Shown here: positions 18,301 through 28,436 of the stretch, one piece after another
Numbering within the stretch: position 1 is the first letter of the stretch
Layout: every line of letters begins with the position of its first letter
From: WTJH01 sp049889695
Lineage (GTDB): Bacteria > Bacteroidota > Bacteroidia > Flavobacteriales > Flavobacteriaceae
NCBI GenBank assembly: GCA_049889695.1
Contig: JBMHCX010000005.1
Span: 248,001 to 312,000, forward strand
Direction of reading: 5' to 3'
Length of the DNA stretch: 64,000 bases
Position numbers and translations under genes: made by a program
The notes under the pieces: generated by a model
The model's database searches: none
Seen by the model: only the letters and a program-made list of their open reading frames with translations
Told to the model about the DNA's origin: nothing

Positions 18301-18502
18301 TTTTGAATCCCCAAGATTAATTCAGGACATAAAAATAATAGAATTTAGAATTTTCTCCTCCGTATTCGAGATCCATTTCCAACAAATGACTTCTCCGATG
18401 GAGCCGATTCTTTAAATTTTTCTATTTTGCGACTGAAACCAAATGGAGGCATAAGCAGTGTTCTGTTGCACTGGCCATTCCTTTTACTTAACGATTAATT
18501 AA

Positions 18503-20164
18503 ATGAATACAAGTTTTACCACCTTAGACTATGCTGTTTTTGCGCTTTATGCTGTTGTCATTTTAGGTGTGGGTTTATGGGTTTCCCGAAGTAAAGAAGG
18601 AGAAACGAAAAGTGCAGAGGATTATTTTTTGGCCAGTAAATCGCTCCCCTGGTGGGCAATTGGAGCTTCATTAATTGCGGCAAATATCTCGGCCGAACAA
18701 TTTATTGGGATGTCAGGTTCGGGATTTGCTGTTGGTCTAGCCATAGCGACCTATGAATGGATGGCGGCACTTACCCTGATTATCGTGGGGAAATTTTTTC
18801 TTCCCATTTTCATTGAGAAAAAGCTCTACACGATTCCAGAGTTTGTCGAAAAACGTTTCTCTAGTCAGTTAAAAACTATTTTGGCGGTATTTTGGATTGG
18901 ACTATATGTCTTTGTTAATCTAGCTTCTGTTCTCTACCTAGGAGGTTTAGCACTACAGACTATTTTGGGGATAGATATGCTAACTGGAGTCATCGGATTG
19001 GCCGCTTTTGCAGCAGCCTACTCTTTATATGGTGGTTTGTCTGCAGTCGCATGGACAGATATCATTCAAGTGGTTGTTTTAGTCTTGGGAGGCCTTGTGA
19101 CTACCTATTTGGCACTGAATACCGTTTCTGGAGGAGCAGGATTTATGGAGGGCTTATCAACGATCTATCAAGCCGTTCCCGAAAAATTCGATATGATTTT
19201 AGACCGATCTAATCCGGAGTATATGAACCTTCCTGGAATTGGGGTGCTTATCGGTGGAATGTGGGTTGCCAACCTTTACTATTGGGGCTTTAACCAATAC
19301 ATTATTCAAAGAACTTTGGCGGCAAAATCCTTAGAAGAATCCCAAAAAGGAATTCTATTTGCGGCTGGTCTAAAAATGATTATTCCTTTGATCGTTGTAA
19401 TCCCTGGAATTGCAGCCTATGTTATCGTGAACGATCCAAGTTTACTGGGAACTCTAGGGGAGTCCGGGATGGCTAATATGCCTTCCGACGGAGCGGCAGA
19501 CAAAGCCTATCCATGGTTAATGCAATTTTTACCTACTGGCTTAAAAGGAATCGCCATTGCTGCTTTGGCAGCGGCTATTGTCTCTTCTTTGGCCTCGATG
19601 CTCAATTCTACAGCGACAATTTTCACGATGGATATTTACAAGCAATTGATCAATCCATCGGCCGATGAAAAACAAACGGTGAACGTTGGACGTATTTCTG
19701 CTTTTGTAGCCCTAATTATTGCGACTATCATGGCACCTCTTCTAGGAGGTATCGACCAAGCCTTCCAATTCATACAGGAATATACCGGTGTAGTAAGCCC
19801 AGGTATTTTGGCTGTTTTCGTATTGGGTCTATTTTGGCAAAAGACCTCCAACAAAGGAGCTATCTATGGTGCCCTTGCATCGATCCCAATTGCTTTATTC
19901 TTTAAAGTGGGGCCCAAAGGCTGGATGGCCGGATCGGGAATAGAAGGACTTTTCCCGACGCTTCCATTTCTGGATCAGATGGGAATCACCGCCCTTTTAT
20001 CGATGGTGGTAATCGCTGTTGTGAGCCTTCGTGAAAATAAAGAACAGAACGATCCGAATGGTATCCCATTGAACAAAGGAATCTTCGATACTTCCGCCAC
20101 CTTTAATATCGGTTCTTTTGCGCTGATGATTGTACTGGCCGGTCTTTACGCGTTTTTCTGGTAG
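18503..20164 (+). CDS. Sodium:solute symporter (SSS family, SGLT-like)
   Basis: A 553-residue inner-membrane protein with about 13-14 hydrophobic segments. The SSS signature is clear: AEDYFLASKSLPWWAIGAS, LIAANISAEQFIGMSGSGF and the sugar-type ANLYYWGFNQYIIQRTLAAKS. AALAAAIVSSLASMLNSTATIFTMDIY forms the segment near the second Na+ site. It resembles vSGLT-type Na+/sugar symporters, so a hexose or another polyol is the likely cargo, but SSS members also carry myo-inositol, sialic acid and other solutes. It is monocistronic, since a strong terminator follows. No sugar-catabolic gene is adjacent. Confidence 0.92.
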   Translation: MNTSFTTLDYAVFALYAVVILGVGLWVSRSKEGETKSAEDYFLASKSLPWWAIGASLIAANISAEQFIGMSGSGFAVGLAIATYEWMAALTLIIVGKFFLPIFIEKKLYTIPEFVEKRFSSQLKTILAVFWIGLYVFVNLASVLYLGGLALQTILGIDMLTGVIGLAAFAAAYSLYGGLSAVAWTDIIQVVVLVLGGLVTTYLALNTVSGGAGFMEGLSTIYQAVPEKFDMILDRSNPEYMNLPGIGVLIGGMWVANLYYWGFNQYIIQRTLAAKSLEESQKGILFAAGLKMIIPLIVVIPGIAAYVIVNDPSLLGTLGESGMANMPSDGAADKAYPWLMQFLPTGLKGIAIAALAAAIVSSLASMLNSTATIFTMDIYKQLINPSADEKQTVNVGRISAFVALIIATIMAPLLGGIDQAFQFIQEYTGVVSPGILAVFVLGLFWQKTSNKGAIYGALASIPIALFFKVGPKGWMAGSGIEGLFPTLPFLDQMGITALLSMVVIAVVSLRENKEQNDPNGIPLNKGIFDTSATFNIGSFALMIVLAGLYAFFW

Positions 20165-20191
20165 ACCTTTTTACCCTAAAATTTAAATTTC

Positions 20192-20221
20192 AAAAGCCAT
20201 TCCTTGTGAATGGCTTTTTTG
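20192..20221 (+). terminator. Rho-independent terminator after the SSS symporter
   Basis: The 11-bp inverted repeat AAAAGCCATTC / GAATGGCTTTT has a CTTGT loop and ends in six or more T. It lies 27 bases after the symporter stop. Confidence 0.9.
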
Positions 20222-20411
20222 TTCTATATCCGTGTCTGAGCGGTTGATAAATACAACAAATCAAGAGAATAATTTTTAGAATTTATGTTTTTCCTATGGT
20301 TTGCACACAGATGTTACTTTTTTATAACATTATGATGAAAACCTATGGATTAAGCCTCTGAATATTGGGGGGTTTTTCGTTATTTTGAATTTCCAAACCA
20401 AAATTGATATT

Positions 20412-22679
20412 ATGGCTTTCGACATTGAAATGATCAAAAAGATATATTCCCAACTAGAAGGGAATGTTCAGGCGGCAAGAGAACTACTCTGTAGACCGCT
20501 CACGGCCAGTGAAAAAATACTATACAACCACTTGTGGAGCAAAATGCCCGATCAGGCGTTTAGTCGCGGTGCGGATTATGTGGACTTTGCTCCCGACCGT
20601 ATTGCCTGCCAGGATGCAACTGCTCAGATGGCTTTATTACAGTTTATGCAAGCTGGGAAGCCCAAGGTCGCTGTGCCAACAACCGTACATTGCGATCACC
20701 TGATTCAAGCCAAGGAAGGGGCTTCTGTAGATCTGAAGTCTGCCAATGCAACTTCTGCAGAGGTGTTTAACTTCCTAGAATCAGTATCCAATAAATACGG
20801 TATCGGTTTTTGGAAACCAGGTGCTGGAATTATTCACCAAGTCGTTTTGGAAAACTATGCTTTCCCAGGCGGAATGATGATCGGAACAGACTCCCATACA
20901 GTAAACGCTGGTGGGTTAGGCATGCTGGCGATTGGTGTTGGAGGTGCAGATGCTGTAGATGTGATGGCAGGAATGCCATGGGAACTTAAATTCCCTAAAC
21001 TCATAGGGGTTAAATTAACCGGAAAACTCAACGGTTGGACTGCCCCTAAAGATGTTATTCTCAAGGTAGCGGGTATTCTAACCGTAAAAGGAGGAACGGG
21101 CGCTATTATTGAATATTTTGGAGAGGGTGCCAAGTCCATGTCTTGTACTGGAAAAGGAACAATTTGTAATATGGGAGCCGAGGTAGGTGCAACCACTTCT
21201 ACCTTTGGTTATGATGAGTCTATGGAGCGCTATCTACGTTCGACTGGTCGAGATGATGTCGCCGACGCTGCTAATAGCGTTAAAGAACATCTGACAGCCG
21301 ATGCAGAAGTATATGCTCAACCAGAACAATATTTCGATCAGGTGATCGAAATCGATCTGAGCGCACTAAGACCACACTTAAACGGTCCATTTACGCCCGA
21401 TTTGGCCACGCCAGTCGATGAAATGAATGCGAAAGCCAAAGCTAATGACTGGCCCCTTCAAGTGGAGTGGGGACTGATAGGTTCCTGTACAAACTCTTCT
21501 TACGAAGACCTCTCTCGAGCGGCTTCAATTGCAAAGCAAGCCGTAGACAAAAAGCTGATCACAAAAGCTGAATTCGGAATTAACCCTGGATCGGAACAAG
21601 TGCGCTACACTGCAGAAAGAGATGGATTGCTCGGAATTTTTGAAGAGCTTAACGCAAAAATATTTACCAATGCTTGTGGTCCTTGTATTGGACAATGGGC
21701 GCGTGAAGGTGCCGATAAGCAAGAAAAAAATTCTATCATCCACTCCTTTAACCGAAATTTCTCGAAACGAGCGGATGGGAACCCGAATACCCATGCTTTT
21801 GTGGCTTCACCAGAAATGGTTGCTGCTGTCGCCATATCGGGTCGTGTAGATTTTAATCCTATGACCGATAAGCTCATCAATCAGGATGGAGAAGAGGTGA
21901 TGTTAGACGCCCCTCAGGGAATGGAACTACCCCCTAAAGGATTTGATGTAGAAGACAATGGATATTTAGCTCCTCAGGAAGACGGGTCTGCTGTCGAGGT
22001 GAATGTAAAAGACAGTTCAGAAAGACTGCAATTGTTAACTCCGTTTGCTCCTTGGGATGGCCAAAATATCAATGGTGCTAAACTTCTGATTAAGGCCCAT
22101 GGGAAATGTACTACAGACCACATTTCGATGGCTGGACCATGGTTGCGATTTAGAGGCCATCTAGACAATATTTCTAACAACTGTCTGATTGGAGCCGTCA
22201 ATGCGTTTAACCAACAAACGAACTTTGTGAAGAACCAACTCACCGGAGAATATGGTGGGGTACCAGACGTTCAACGAGCATACAAAGCGGCAGGGGTTCC
22301 CACGGTAGTCGTTGGAGATCACAATTACGGAGAAGGCTCTTCCCGTGAACATGCTGCCATGGAGCCAAGACACCTAGGCGTACGTGTTGTATTGGTAAAA
22401 TCCTTTGCCCGTATTCACGAAACAAATCTCAAGAAGCAAGGAATGCTCGGTGTTACTTTCAAAAATGAAGCAGACTACGATCTAATTCAGGAAGATGATA
22501 CTTTCAACTTCATTGATCTACAAGACTTCGCTCCCGGTAAACCTCTGACAATTGAAGTCATACATGCCGATGGTACTTCAGATACAATCCTTGCAGAGCA
22601 TACTTATAATGCACAGCAAATAGAATGGTTTAAAGAAGGTTCTGCCTTAAACCTCATCAAGAAGCAGAACGCAGCTTAA
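20412..22679 (+). CDS. acn: Aconitate hydratase
   Basis: About 755 residues; the ATG at 20412 (MAFDIEMIKKIY) is preferred to one nine codons upstream. It interconverts citrate and isocitrate in the TCA cycle in the cytoplasm. Visible motifs are VPTTVHCDHLIQ, MMIGTDSHTVNAGGLGM and the [4Fe-4S] cluster ligands in GSCTNSSYEDL and NACGPCIGQW. The C-terminal swivel domain has HGKCTTDHISMAGPWLRFRG and GDHNYGEGSSREHAAMEPRHLG. Length and domain order match the mitochondrial-type aconitases common in Bacteroidota. The upstream 190 bases after the SSS terminator hold its promoter, which I could not place confidently. A PepSY gene follows after 12 bases. Confidence 0.97.
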   Translation: MAFDIEMIKKIYSQLEGNVQAARELLCRPLTASEKILYNHLWSKMPDQAFSRGADYVDFAPDRIACQDATAQMALLQFMQAGKPKVAVPTTVHCDHLIQAKEGASVDLKSANATSAEVFNFLESVSNKYGIGFWKPGAGIIHQVVLENYAFPGGMMIGTDSHTVNAGGLGMLAIGVGGADAVDVMAGMPWELKFPKLIGVKLTGKLNGWTAPKDVILKVAGILTVKGGTGAIIEYFGEGAKSMSCTGKGTICNMGAEVGATTSTFGYDESMERYLRSTGRDDVADAANSVKEHLTADAEVYAQPEQYFDQVIEIDLSALRPHLNGPFTPDLATPVDEMNAKAKANDWPLQVEWGLIGSCTNSSYEDLSRAASIAKQAVDKKLITKAEFGINPGSEQVRYTAERDGLLGIFEELNAKIFTNACGPCIGQWAREGADKQEKNSIIHSFNRNFSKRADGNPNTHAFVASPEMVAAVAISGRVDFNPMTDKLINQDGEEVMLDAPQGMELPPKGFDVEDNGYLAPQEDGSAVEVNVKDSSERLQLLTPFAPWDGQNINGAKLLIKAHGKCTTDHISMAGPWLRFRGHLDNISNNCLIGAVNAFNQQTNFVKNQLTGEYGGVPDVQRAYKAAGVPTVVVGDHNYGEGSSREHAAMEPRHLGVRVVLVKSFARIHETNLKKQGMLGVTFKNEADYDLIQEDDTFNFIDLQDFAPGKPLTIEVIHADGTSDTILAEHTYNAQQIEWFKEGSALNLIKKQNAA

Positions 22680-22691
22680 CGTCATATCTCC

Positions 22692-23213
22692 TTGATTTTC
22701 ATGAAAAAGGACACGCATTATTATATGAGAACTTACCATCGTTACCTCGGTTTTTTTCTAGCCGGGGTAATGGCGGTATATGCCCTGAGTGGCATAGTGT
22801 TAATTTTTAGAAAAACAGACACCTTTAAAAAGGAGGTTGCTGTTGAGGTGGTTGTTGCCCCCCAACTGGATAGTGAGGCGTTGGGAAAAGCCTTAAAGAT
22901 AAAGGAACTTCAATTTGATAAAGAAAATGGCGATATGGCTTATTTTCAGAATGGAGGGTCCTATAATCGAACAACAGGCGAGGCGACATACACGACCAAA
23001 AAATTGCCTTTTATCATGGAAAAAATGACCAAACTCCATAAGGCAACGACCAAAAGTCCTATCTATTGGTTGAATATATTCTTTGGTCTATCCTTACTGT
23101 TTTTTGTGATTTCCTCTTTTTGGATGTTCTTGCCGCATTCCTCCATCTTTAAGAAAGGACTTTACTTTTCGTTAGCGGGCTTGGTTTTAACCATCATCAT
23201 TCTGTTTGTATAG
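22692..23213 (+). CDS. PepSY-associated transmembrane protein
   Basis: 173 residues. YYMRTYHRYLGFFLAGVMAVYALSGIVLIFR-type sequence forms the first PepSY-TM helix with its conserved His. A short periplasmic part follows (about 40-115, including GGSYNRTTGEATYTTKKLP). Then come KLHKATTKSPIYWLN and two C-terminal helices (WLNIFFGLSLLFFVISSFWMF and the last 20 residues). PepSY-TM proteins are often linked to iron uptake or reduction, but no iron gene is next to this one and its function is unknown. It may start at 22692 or 22701 and probably shares a transcript with aconitase. It is convergent with the PorP-like gene, 8 bases away. Confidence 0.82.
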   Translation: MIFMKKDTHYYMRTYHRYLGFFLAGVMAVYALSGIVLIFRKTDTFKKEVAVEVVVAPQLDSEALGKALKIKELQFDKENGDMAYFQNGGSYNRTTGEATYTTKKLPFIMEKMTKLHKATTKSPIYWLNIFFGLSLLFFVISSFWMFLPHSSIFKKGLYFSLAGLVLTIIILFV

Positions 23214-23221
23214 GATTTTCC

Positions 23222-24223
23222 TTAAAACAGTTGGAAGATTAAATGGAGTGTATGGATCCCTCGAGGGAGTAGAGTCGCTGCCCCTGTAGTTGTCGTGACA
23301 AAATAGGCAAAAGACATTTTACGCAGGTTGAGTCCCAACAATGGGCTCAGCACATTTAATTCTTGACTAAAACTTTCTCCATTGACTTGATAGGGGATGC
23401 TAATGTCGTTCCGACGATAAGAAATTCCCGCCCACAAGCGTCCATTTTTAAGGATACGGAAGATCTTAAAATTCAAATCTAGCAGGTTCTGTCGGTTTTG
23501 TTCAGCATACTGATACAATATTGAGGGCTCAAAGTTCCAACCACTAAGGGTATAGAATTCATATTGCATTCCTAAAATATATCTTTGAAAGCGAACTTTA
23601 TACAAACTGTTTAAATCCAGATAAGGATTCGTTTTAAGGGGGCTAAACGCCAGATTTTTAACCGTAGCTTGTATCGAAAATTTTGTACTCAAGTAACCGA
23701 TCCCTACATCAAAGGTTAGATAATCATTGAAATTAGGAACATCGATACCTGTCAGCGGGTCATAATTGGCCGGATCGATATGCGATCGGTCCCAATTACG
23801 AGAAATTTGTCCTACGCTAATCCCAAAAAGTAATTCATTGATATTGTCATTTTTAGTCGGGTATGACCTGCGTGTATTCCAAAAGTCATTATTGAAATAG
23901 ATCCGATAGCTGTAGCTTAAATAGACCGCTTGAAGAGCATTGTAGCCATTGGAATCGTTAAAATATAACAAGCCTAAACCATTTTTAGGACTGGGATTAT
24001 ATTCCACACTAACCAATTGGGTCGCTGGGGCATTTTTTTGGTTAAACCATTGCTTACGCAAGCTTGTTCCGATACGAAGGCCCGTCAGGTTATATCCTGC
24101 CATAGACGGGTGAAGAACATAGTAGTTCTCACTTAGATAGTCCTGATAGAGGGGGAGGTCTTCCTGGGCCAGAAGTATTTCCGTCGAAAGAATAAATAGC
24201 AATAAGCTGTATAGTAGTCTCAT
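23222..24223 (-). CDS. PorP/SprF-family type IX secretion membrane protein
   Basis: 333 residues with a signal peptide (MRLLYSLLLFILSTEILLAQ). The entry QEDLPLYQDYLSENYYVLHPSMAGY is the standard start of PorP/SprF proteins, followed by GTSLRKQWFNQKNAPATQ and many beta strands with alternating hydrophobic residues. PorP/SprF proteins sit in the outer membrane and dock or attach substrates with type B sorting domains. This one begins 1 base after the stop of the big T9SS substrate gene. That adjacency is typical of dedicated partner pairs, so I infer it anchors that substrate. Confidence 0.92.
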   Translation of the reverse strand: MRLLYSLLLFILSTEILLAQEDLPLYQDYLSENYYVLHPSMAGYNLTGLRIGTSLRKQWFNQKNAPATQLVSVEYNPSPKNGLGLLYFNDSNGYNALQAVYLSYSYRIYFNNDFWNTRRSYPTKNDNINELLFGISVGQISRNWDRSHIDPANYDPLTGIDVPNFNDYLTFDVGIGYLSTKFSIQATVKNLAFSPLKTNPYLDLNSLYKVRFQRYILGMQYEFYTLSGWNFEPSILYQYAEQNRQNLLDLNFKIFRILKNGRLWAGISYRRNDISIPYQVNGESFSQELNVLSPLLGLNLRKMSFAYFVTTTTGAATLLPRGIHTLHLIFQLF

Positions 24224-24224
24224 G

Positions 24225-26753
24225 CTAATTTCGAATTAGACTGAAGTGTCCTTGTTTAATTCTACCGTCCTCAAAATAAATACGAAACCAGTAATCGTCT
24301 GCTGGTAAAGGCCGGCCATTATAGGTTCCGTCCCAGCCTTCAGATAGGGGGTCTAATAGGTGAAGTAAAGTACCTGTTCGATCGAAAATGAAAATTTTGG
24401 TTCCTGGTTGGAAATTCTGGTTGACTCCCAAAATGTTCCAATGATCGTTAAACCCATCTTGATTCGGGGTAAAAAAAGTGTCGAAGCCTACCACTGAAAA
24501 TTCGATAAAAATAGTGCCACAGTCATCAGTACTGTAGATATACAATCGATGAATACCGGGTAAAATATTTTCAAAATAAGGTTCATCTTGGAAGGGACCA
24601 TCAGGACGGTCAATAGCAAAGCTGTAATCCCCTTCTTGCAGTCTGCTATTGTCTACAGTTAAGGTGTTATTCTTGTCGTTAAGGTCGTTTATCGTGAGGT
24701 CTTCCAAAGTGATATCGGCCAGTGTGGATTCTTCAATAGTAAATTGAATACGTGCTTCACAACCCCCATTTGTGTCGTCTATGCCTAATACTTCATATTG
24801 TCCGCCCCGGTCAATTAATTGTCGACTGGTATCATTGGGATTGGTGGGCGGTAAGATCTGGCCATCTTTGTACCAAATATAGCGATAGCTCATACTAGTG
24901 GTAGAACTCACCTCAATCCACTCAGCGCCGATATTCGCACAAATAGTGGTGATGTTGTCTGACCGTTCAAAGCTAGGATAGGAGTTTACTTGTAAAGTTC
25001 CAATGGCACCTATCCCCATGCATTGAACTTCCGTTAGACTGAGGTTGTCCACTCGGGCCCAAATTTGTTGCTCAAAAGGTTCATCCATCAAGAAAGAAAA
25101 ATTCTCAGCAGTATAGTCGAGTTTATTTTGTTGTAGCAATGCATCTGCTTCATTCCTAAACAAGCCGATGGAAATATTTTGTTCTTGGTATTTAGTATCG
25201 GATTCGACTAAAAGCCTCACCATGTCTGTAAAAGGACTACTGTCCCAACTTTCGATTCCACGAGGGGTCGTTTTAGAGATCGTTTCACACCTTGAATATT
25301 GTTGCTGAAAGTTATTGTCTATTCTACTAGCGCCTACTTTTAGGACAATCTCTGCTGGACTGGCACAGCCAAAGTTGTTAATGACGTCGACATATATTGT
25401 TTGTTCGAAGGATTGATTTTGAAAACGCGTCGGTAATTGAATCTCGTTTTGGGCTGTTTTTTGAGGCGATCTATAATATCTAAATTGATATTGTGAATTG
25501 TTTTCTAGAATGGTTTCAAATGAACGAAGATTGAATTGAGTAATACCATCGTTCGTACCGTTATTATCGCATTGTTCAACAATAAAGCTCGACTGATTTA
25601 AGATGGGTCGTTGATAAATGACGGCTTCTACTGCAACGCGTGGCCCTTCAGAACAACCGGGAGTAGGTGCTTCGACCCAGTATTGAGTGGTGGTGCTGAT
25701 GGTGGGTTGAAAAACATTTCCAATGTATAAAGGGCTCCCTCCTTCTTCCTGGTCGTACCAAAGTAGTTCCTCGCCTGTATTTCCAGTAGCTGTCAGCACG
25801 ACCGGTACTTCTGTGCACGCCTTAAACAAGGTAAAGCTGGTTATTTCGGGCATTCGCAATTGGCTACTTGTAGAGATATTGAGTTCAGGATCGCCGGGCA
25901 TACCGCCATACTCCACCATATAACCTTTCGCTTGGTAGGGTCCGCTGGTCGCTGTTTGGTTGGGTAAGTCGTTCCATGATCCTACAATCCCCACATTATC
26001 GGCAGTAATATGGACATAGTGTTCATCACCTCCCTGATTGTTGGGTTCTCCAGAGTTCCAGAAGGAGTAGCCAACACGCTCTCCATTATCCCAAAAGACC
26101 TGTTCTGCTTCCGGACCGGCCATCCATCGCCATACGCCTTCTTCCTGCCGATCCGACCCTCCGATCCATCCAGTACCCGAGCTGAGTTCTCCTACCAGGG
26201 TCGCTTCTTCGGGTAAGGTAAGGGTGGCAAGGTATCCCTGAAGCCCGTAAAAACTCCTGGATTGAGCTTTTTCAAGGGCCTCCGTCCATAGAACATTGGT
26301 GTCTTGCACAAACTCATAGTAGTGTCCCGTCGCTGGAAGGTAGTTCGTTAAACCAATTGTGATGGAAAATACACGTATACCACTGGGGTTGGGATTGGAG
26401 GATCGAAAAACAACATCTTGGATTAGTGCTTCATATTCCGCGTCACTGACAATCGTTCCAGCTTGTCGAAGCAAACTTAGTTTTGCTTCATTGGCGTCCC
26501 ATTGAGCTCTAAATTTTGAGTGCTCTTCGATTAAAAACAATTCATCGGCTCCTTTTTCGTAACCTTCACTAATTTGAATACTGATGATGAATATAGGCTC
26601 CGTGCCTTGTTCCATCTCGAAAGAAGAAACGATAGCCTGAGCAGTTCCTATACAATACCAACTATCTCCCGTTGCACTAAGTTCGGCTAAGTCCTGCCCT
26701 TGGGACAATAGAGTACCCAAAAACCAGAGTCCCAAAAAAAACCTTATCCGCAT
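24225..26753 (-). CDS. T9SS type B cell-surface protein with C-type lectin-like domain
   Basis: 842 residues with a signal peptide ending near LLSQGQ. Residues about 140-285 form a C-type lectin-like domain: ALEKAQSRSFYGLQGYLATL, TGWIGGSDRQEEGVWRWMAG, the EPN-type calcium and sugar motif in SGEPNNQGGDEHYVHI, and SWNDLPN. An Ig-like domain follows (about 310-380: ELLWYDQEEGGSPLY, QYWVEAPTPGC), then repeated beta-rich modules. The C-terminal ~90 residues are the gliding-type CHU_C/type B sorting domain (FFTPNQDGFNDHWNI, FDRTGTLLHLL, GWDGTYNGRPLPADDYWF). It is predicted to be exported by T9SS and held on the surface, possibly binding a glycan. Its partner PorP/SprF gene follows by 1 base. Confidence 0.92.
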   Translation of the reverse strand: MRIRFFLGLWFLGTLLSQGQDLAELSATGDSWYCIGTAQAIVSSFEMEQGTEPIFIISIQISEGYEKGADELFLIEEHSKFRAQWDANEAKLSLLRQAGTIVSDAEYEALIQDVVFRSSNPNPSGIRVFSITIGLTNYLPATGHYYEFVQDTNVLWTEALEKAQSRSFYGLQGYLATLTLPEEATLVGELSSGTGWIGGSDRQEEGVWRWMAGPEAEQVFWDNGERVGYSFWNSGEPNNQGGDEHYVHITADNVGIVGSWNDLPNQTATSGPYQAKGYMVEYGGMPGDPELNISTSSQLRMPEITSFTLFKACTEVPVVLTATGNTGEELLWYDQEEGGSPLYIGNVFQPTISTTTQYWVEAPTPGCSEGPRVAVEAVIYQRPILNQSSFIVEQCDNNGTNDGITQFNLRSFETILENNSQYQFRYYRSPQKTAQNEIQLPTRFQNQSFEQTIYVDVINNFGCASPAEIVLKVGASRIDNNFQQQYSRCETISKTTPRGIESWDSSPFTDMVRLLVESDTKYQEQNISIGLFRNEADALLQQNKLDYTAENFSFLMDEPFEQQIWARVDNLSLTEVQCMGIGAIGTLQVNSYPSFERSDNITTICANIGAEWIEVSSTTSMSYRYIWYKDGQILPPTNPNDTSRQLIDRGGQYEVLGIDDTNGGCEARIQFTIEESTLADITLEDLTINDLNDKNNTLTVDNSRLQEGDYSFAIDRPDGPFQDEPYFENILPGIHRLYIYSTDDCGTIFIEFSVVGFDTFFTPNQDGFNDHWNILGVNQNFQPGTKIFIFDRTGTLLHLLDPLSEGWDGTYNGRPLPADDYWFRIYFEDGRIKQGHFSLIRN

Positions 26754-26783
26754 AGTTCACCGCTTCGACTCTGGGTCTTTTTC

Positions 26784-28436
26784 CTATTCTTTTTCTTGGG
26801 TTTTTGCTGCTTGCGATAAATATTCGGCATTCAGTTTTTGAAAAACACCATTGGTCCAGCCAAAGCCGTCTTGATTGGGGTATTCTCCACCTCCCGCTGG
26901 GCGATCGAGTTGGAGCACATCATATTTTTCAACGAGCTTTAATTCTTGCTGATACACATTTCTCACTTGTCCCATCCATCGCTGGCTGACCTGGTCGGCT
27001 AATTCGAATTGGTTGTATTGTTTCAGTCCGCGAATACTCATCCATTGAAGTGGTGCCCAACCGTTGGGCGCATCCCATTGCTGTCCGGTGATATGCGGTG
27101 TAGAGACGACACCTCCGGGTTTAAGTAGCTCTCGAGCAAATGTTTTTGCTGCTTCAGCCCCCTGTTGGACCGTTCCCATGTAAAAGGCTAGTGCATACAT
27201 TCCTGCAACGGACACCACTGGGGTATGCGATTGAGTGCTGCTGTCGTAATCCATAAAAAATTGTTGTTCAGCTGACCATAAATACTTTCGGACAGTCGCT
27301 AGTCGCTCTTGGGAACGTTTAAAATAAAACGCTTTTTGCTCTAAATTTTGCTCGATATGGTATACCAAAGTGAGTCGTTGCTCTAAGTGAAATAACAGAG
27401 CGTTAAGATCTACTGGGATAATTTCTGTGGTATGAATATTTTTTAAAGGGAAATTCCCTTCCTCATCTGGACGAATCCATCGTGAAGAGAAATCCCAACC
27501 CGACTCTGCTGCTGCCCTCAGATGACGATACATTTCGTTTTTGTTCAGTTGGGGATTTTCCGCAAGCGCCGCAGCAACCGTCGCAACATCTTCTCGGTAG
27601 CTTTCAGCTCTTGGGGTGTCGGCATCGTCCCAATAACGGTTTAGAATACTTCCGTCTGGCATTTTCACCACTCGACGATAGGCTAAAGTATCCTCGTTTA
27701 ATCGTTTGATACCTTCCATCCAAAAGTTATACTCACCGACTAATGCTTCTTTGTACTTACTCCATATTTCAAAGCCTTTCTCTTCCGCTAGAATACCCAC
27801 CATTAAGGAGAAAAAAGGAGGCTGAGATCGTGTTTTATAGTACGTTCGATTGGCATTGGGGACAAAGCCAACGGTGTCGATTAAATAGGCGAAATTATCA
27901 ACAATATGCTGTATGGTCTCAATTTCACCGTCTTGTTGCAAACCTAACATTGTAAAATAGCTATCCCAATAGTATACTTCTCTGAATCGACCTCCAGGAA
28001 CAATATAGGGGTTGGGAAGTGCTATTAAAGTTCCACTTTTGGGTGTTTGTTGTTCTCTTTTAAGGAAAGACCATAGTTTTTGGATATGCGTTTCTATTGC
28101 TAAACTATCCGATTGGAAGTTTACCTCTGGATTAGGCAGTTCAAAATGGATGTCTACAAATTTTCGCAATCCTTCAACTGACCGATCTTCCCAGTTTTCG
28201 AAAGCGGTTTTTATTTCCGATAGCGATACTTGTGGAATTTGATCGACAAAAGTTTTACTGTCGGGAAAGACCTCTTGTGTCTGTACGGCATAAAATAAAT
28301 CCCCGTAAAGATTTTCAGGAGTTTCTACCTGAATTTTAGGAAGTTCTTTTTCTTGTTTACAGCCAACGATTCCTAGGCTAAGGAGAGCGATAAACGCGAT
28401 TGATCTGAGTCGCATGATACGAGTGTTAATATGCAT
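26784..28436 (-). CDS. Alpha,alpha-trehalase, GH37, lipoprotein
   Basis: This 550-residue protein hydrolyses trehalose to glucose. Its signal ends in LGIVGC (Cys26), so it is a lipoprotein. GH37 signatures are present: PGGRFREVYYWDSYFTMLGL (about 147-166), YWDDADTPRAESYREDV, ESGWDFSSRW with the catalytic acid Asp, QWDAPNGWAPLQWM, and GGGEYPNQDGFGWTNGV with the catalytic base Glu. Its ATG shares one base with the stop of the GH65 gene (TAATG), which supports the start at 28436 and translational coupling. A second ATG seven codons in would also leave an intact signal peptide. The two enzymes probably form a small alpha-glucoside degradation operon. Confidence 0.95.
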   Translation of the reverse strand: MHINTRIMRLRSIAFIALLSLGIVGCKQEKELPKIQVETPENLYGDLFYAVQTQEVFPDSKTFVDQIPQVSLSEIKTAFENWEDRSVEGLRKFVDIHFELPNPEVNFQSDSLAIETHIQKLWSFLKREQQTPKSGTLIALPNPYIVPGGRFREVYYWDSYFTMLGLQQDGEIETIQHIVDNFAYLIDTVGFVPNANRTYYKTRSQPPFFSLMVGILAEEKGFEIWSKYKEALVGEYNFWMEGIKRLNEDTLAYRRVVKMPDGSILNRYWDDADTPRAESYREDVATVAAALAENPQLNKNEMYRHLRAAAESGWDFSSRWIRPDEEGNFPLKNIHTTEIIPVDLNALLFHLEQRLTLVYHIEQNLEQKAFYFKRSQERLATVRKYLWSAEQQFFMDYDSSTQSHTPVVSVAGMYALAFYMGTVQQGAEAAKTFARELLKPGGVVSTPHITGQQWDAPNGWAPLQWMSIRGLKQYNQFELADQVSQRWMGQVRNVYQQELKLVEKYDVLQLDRPAGGGEYPNQDGFGWTNGVFQKLNAEYLSQAAKTQEKE

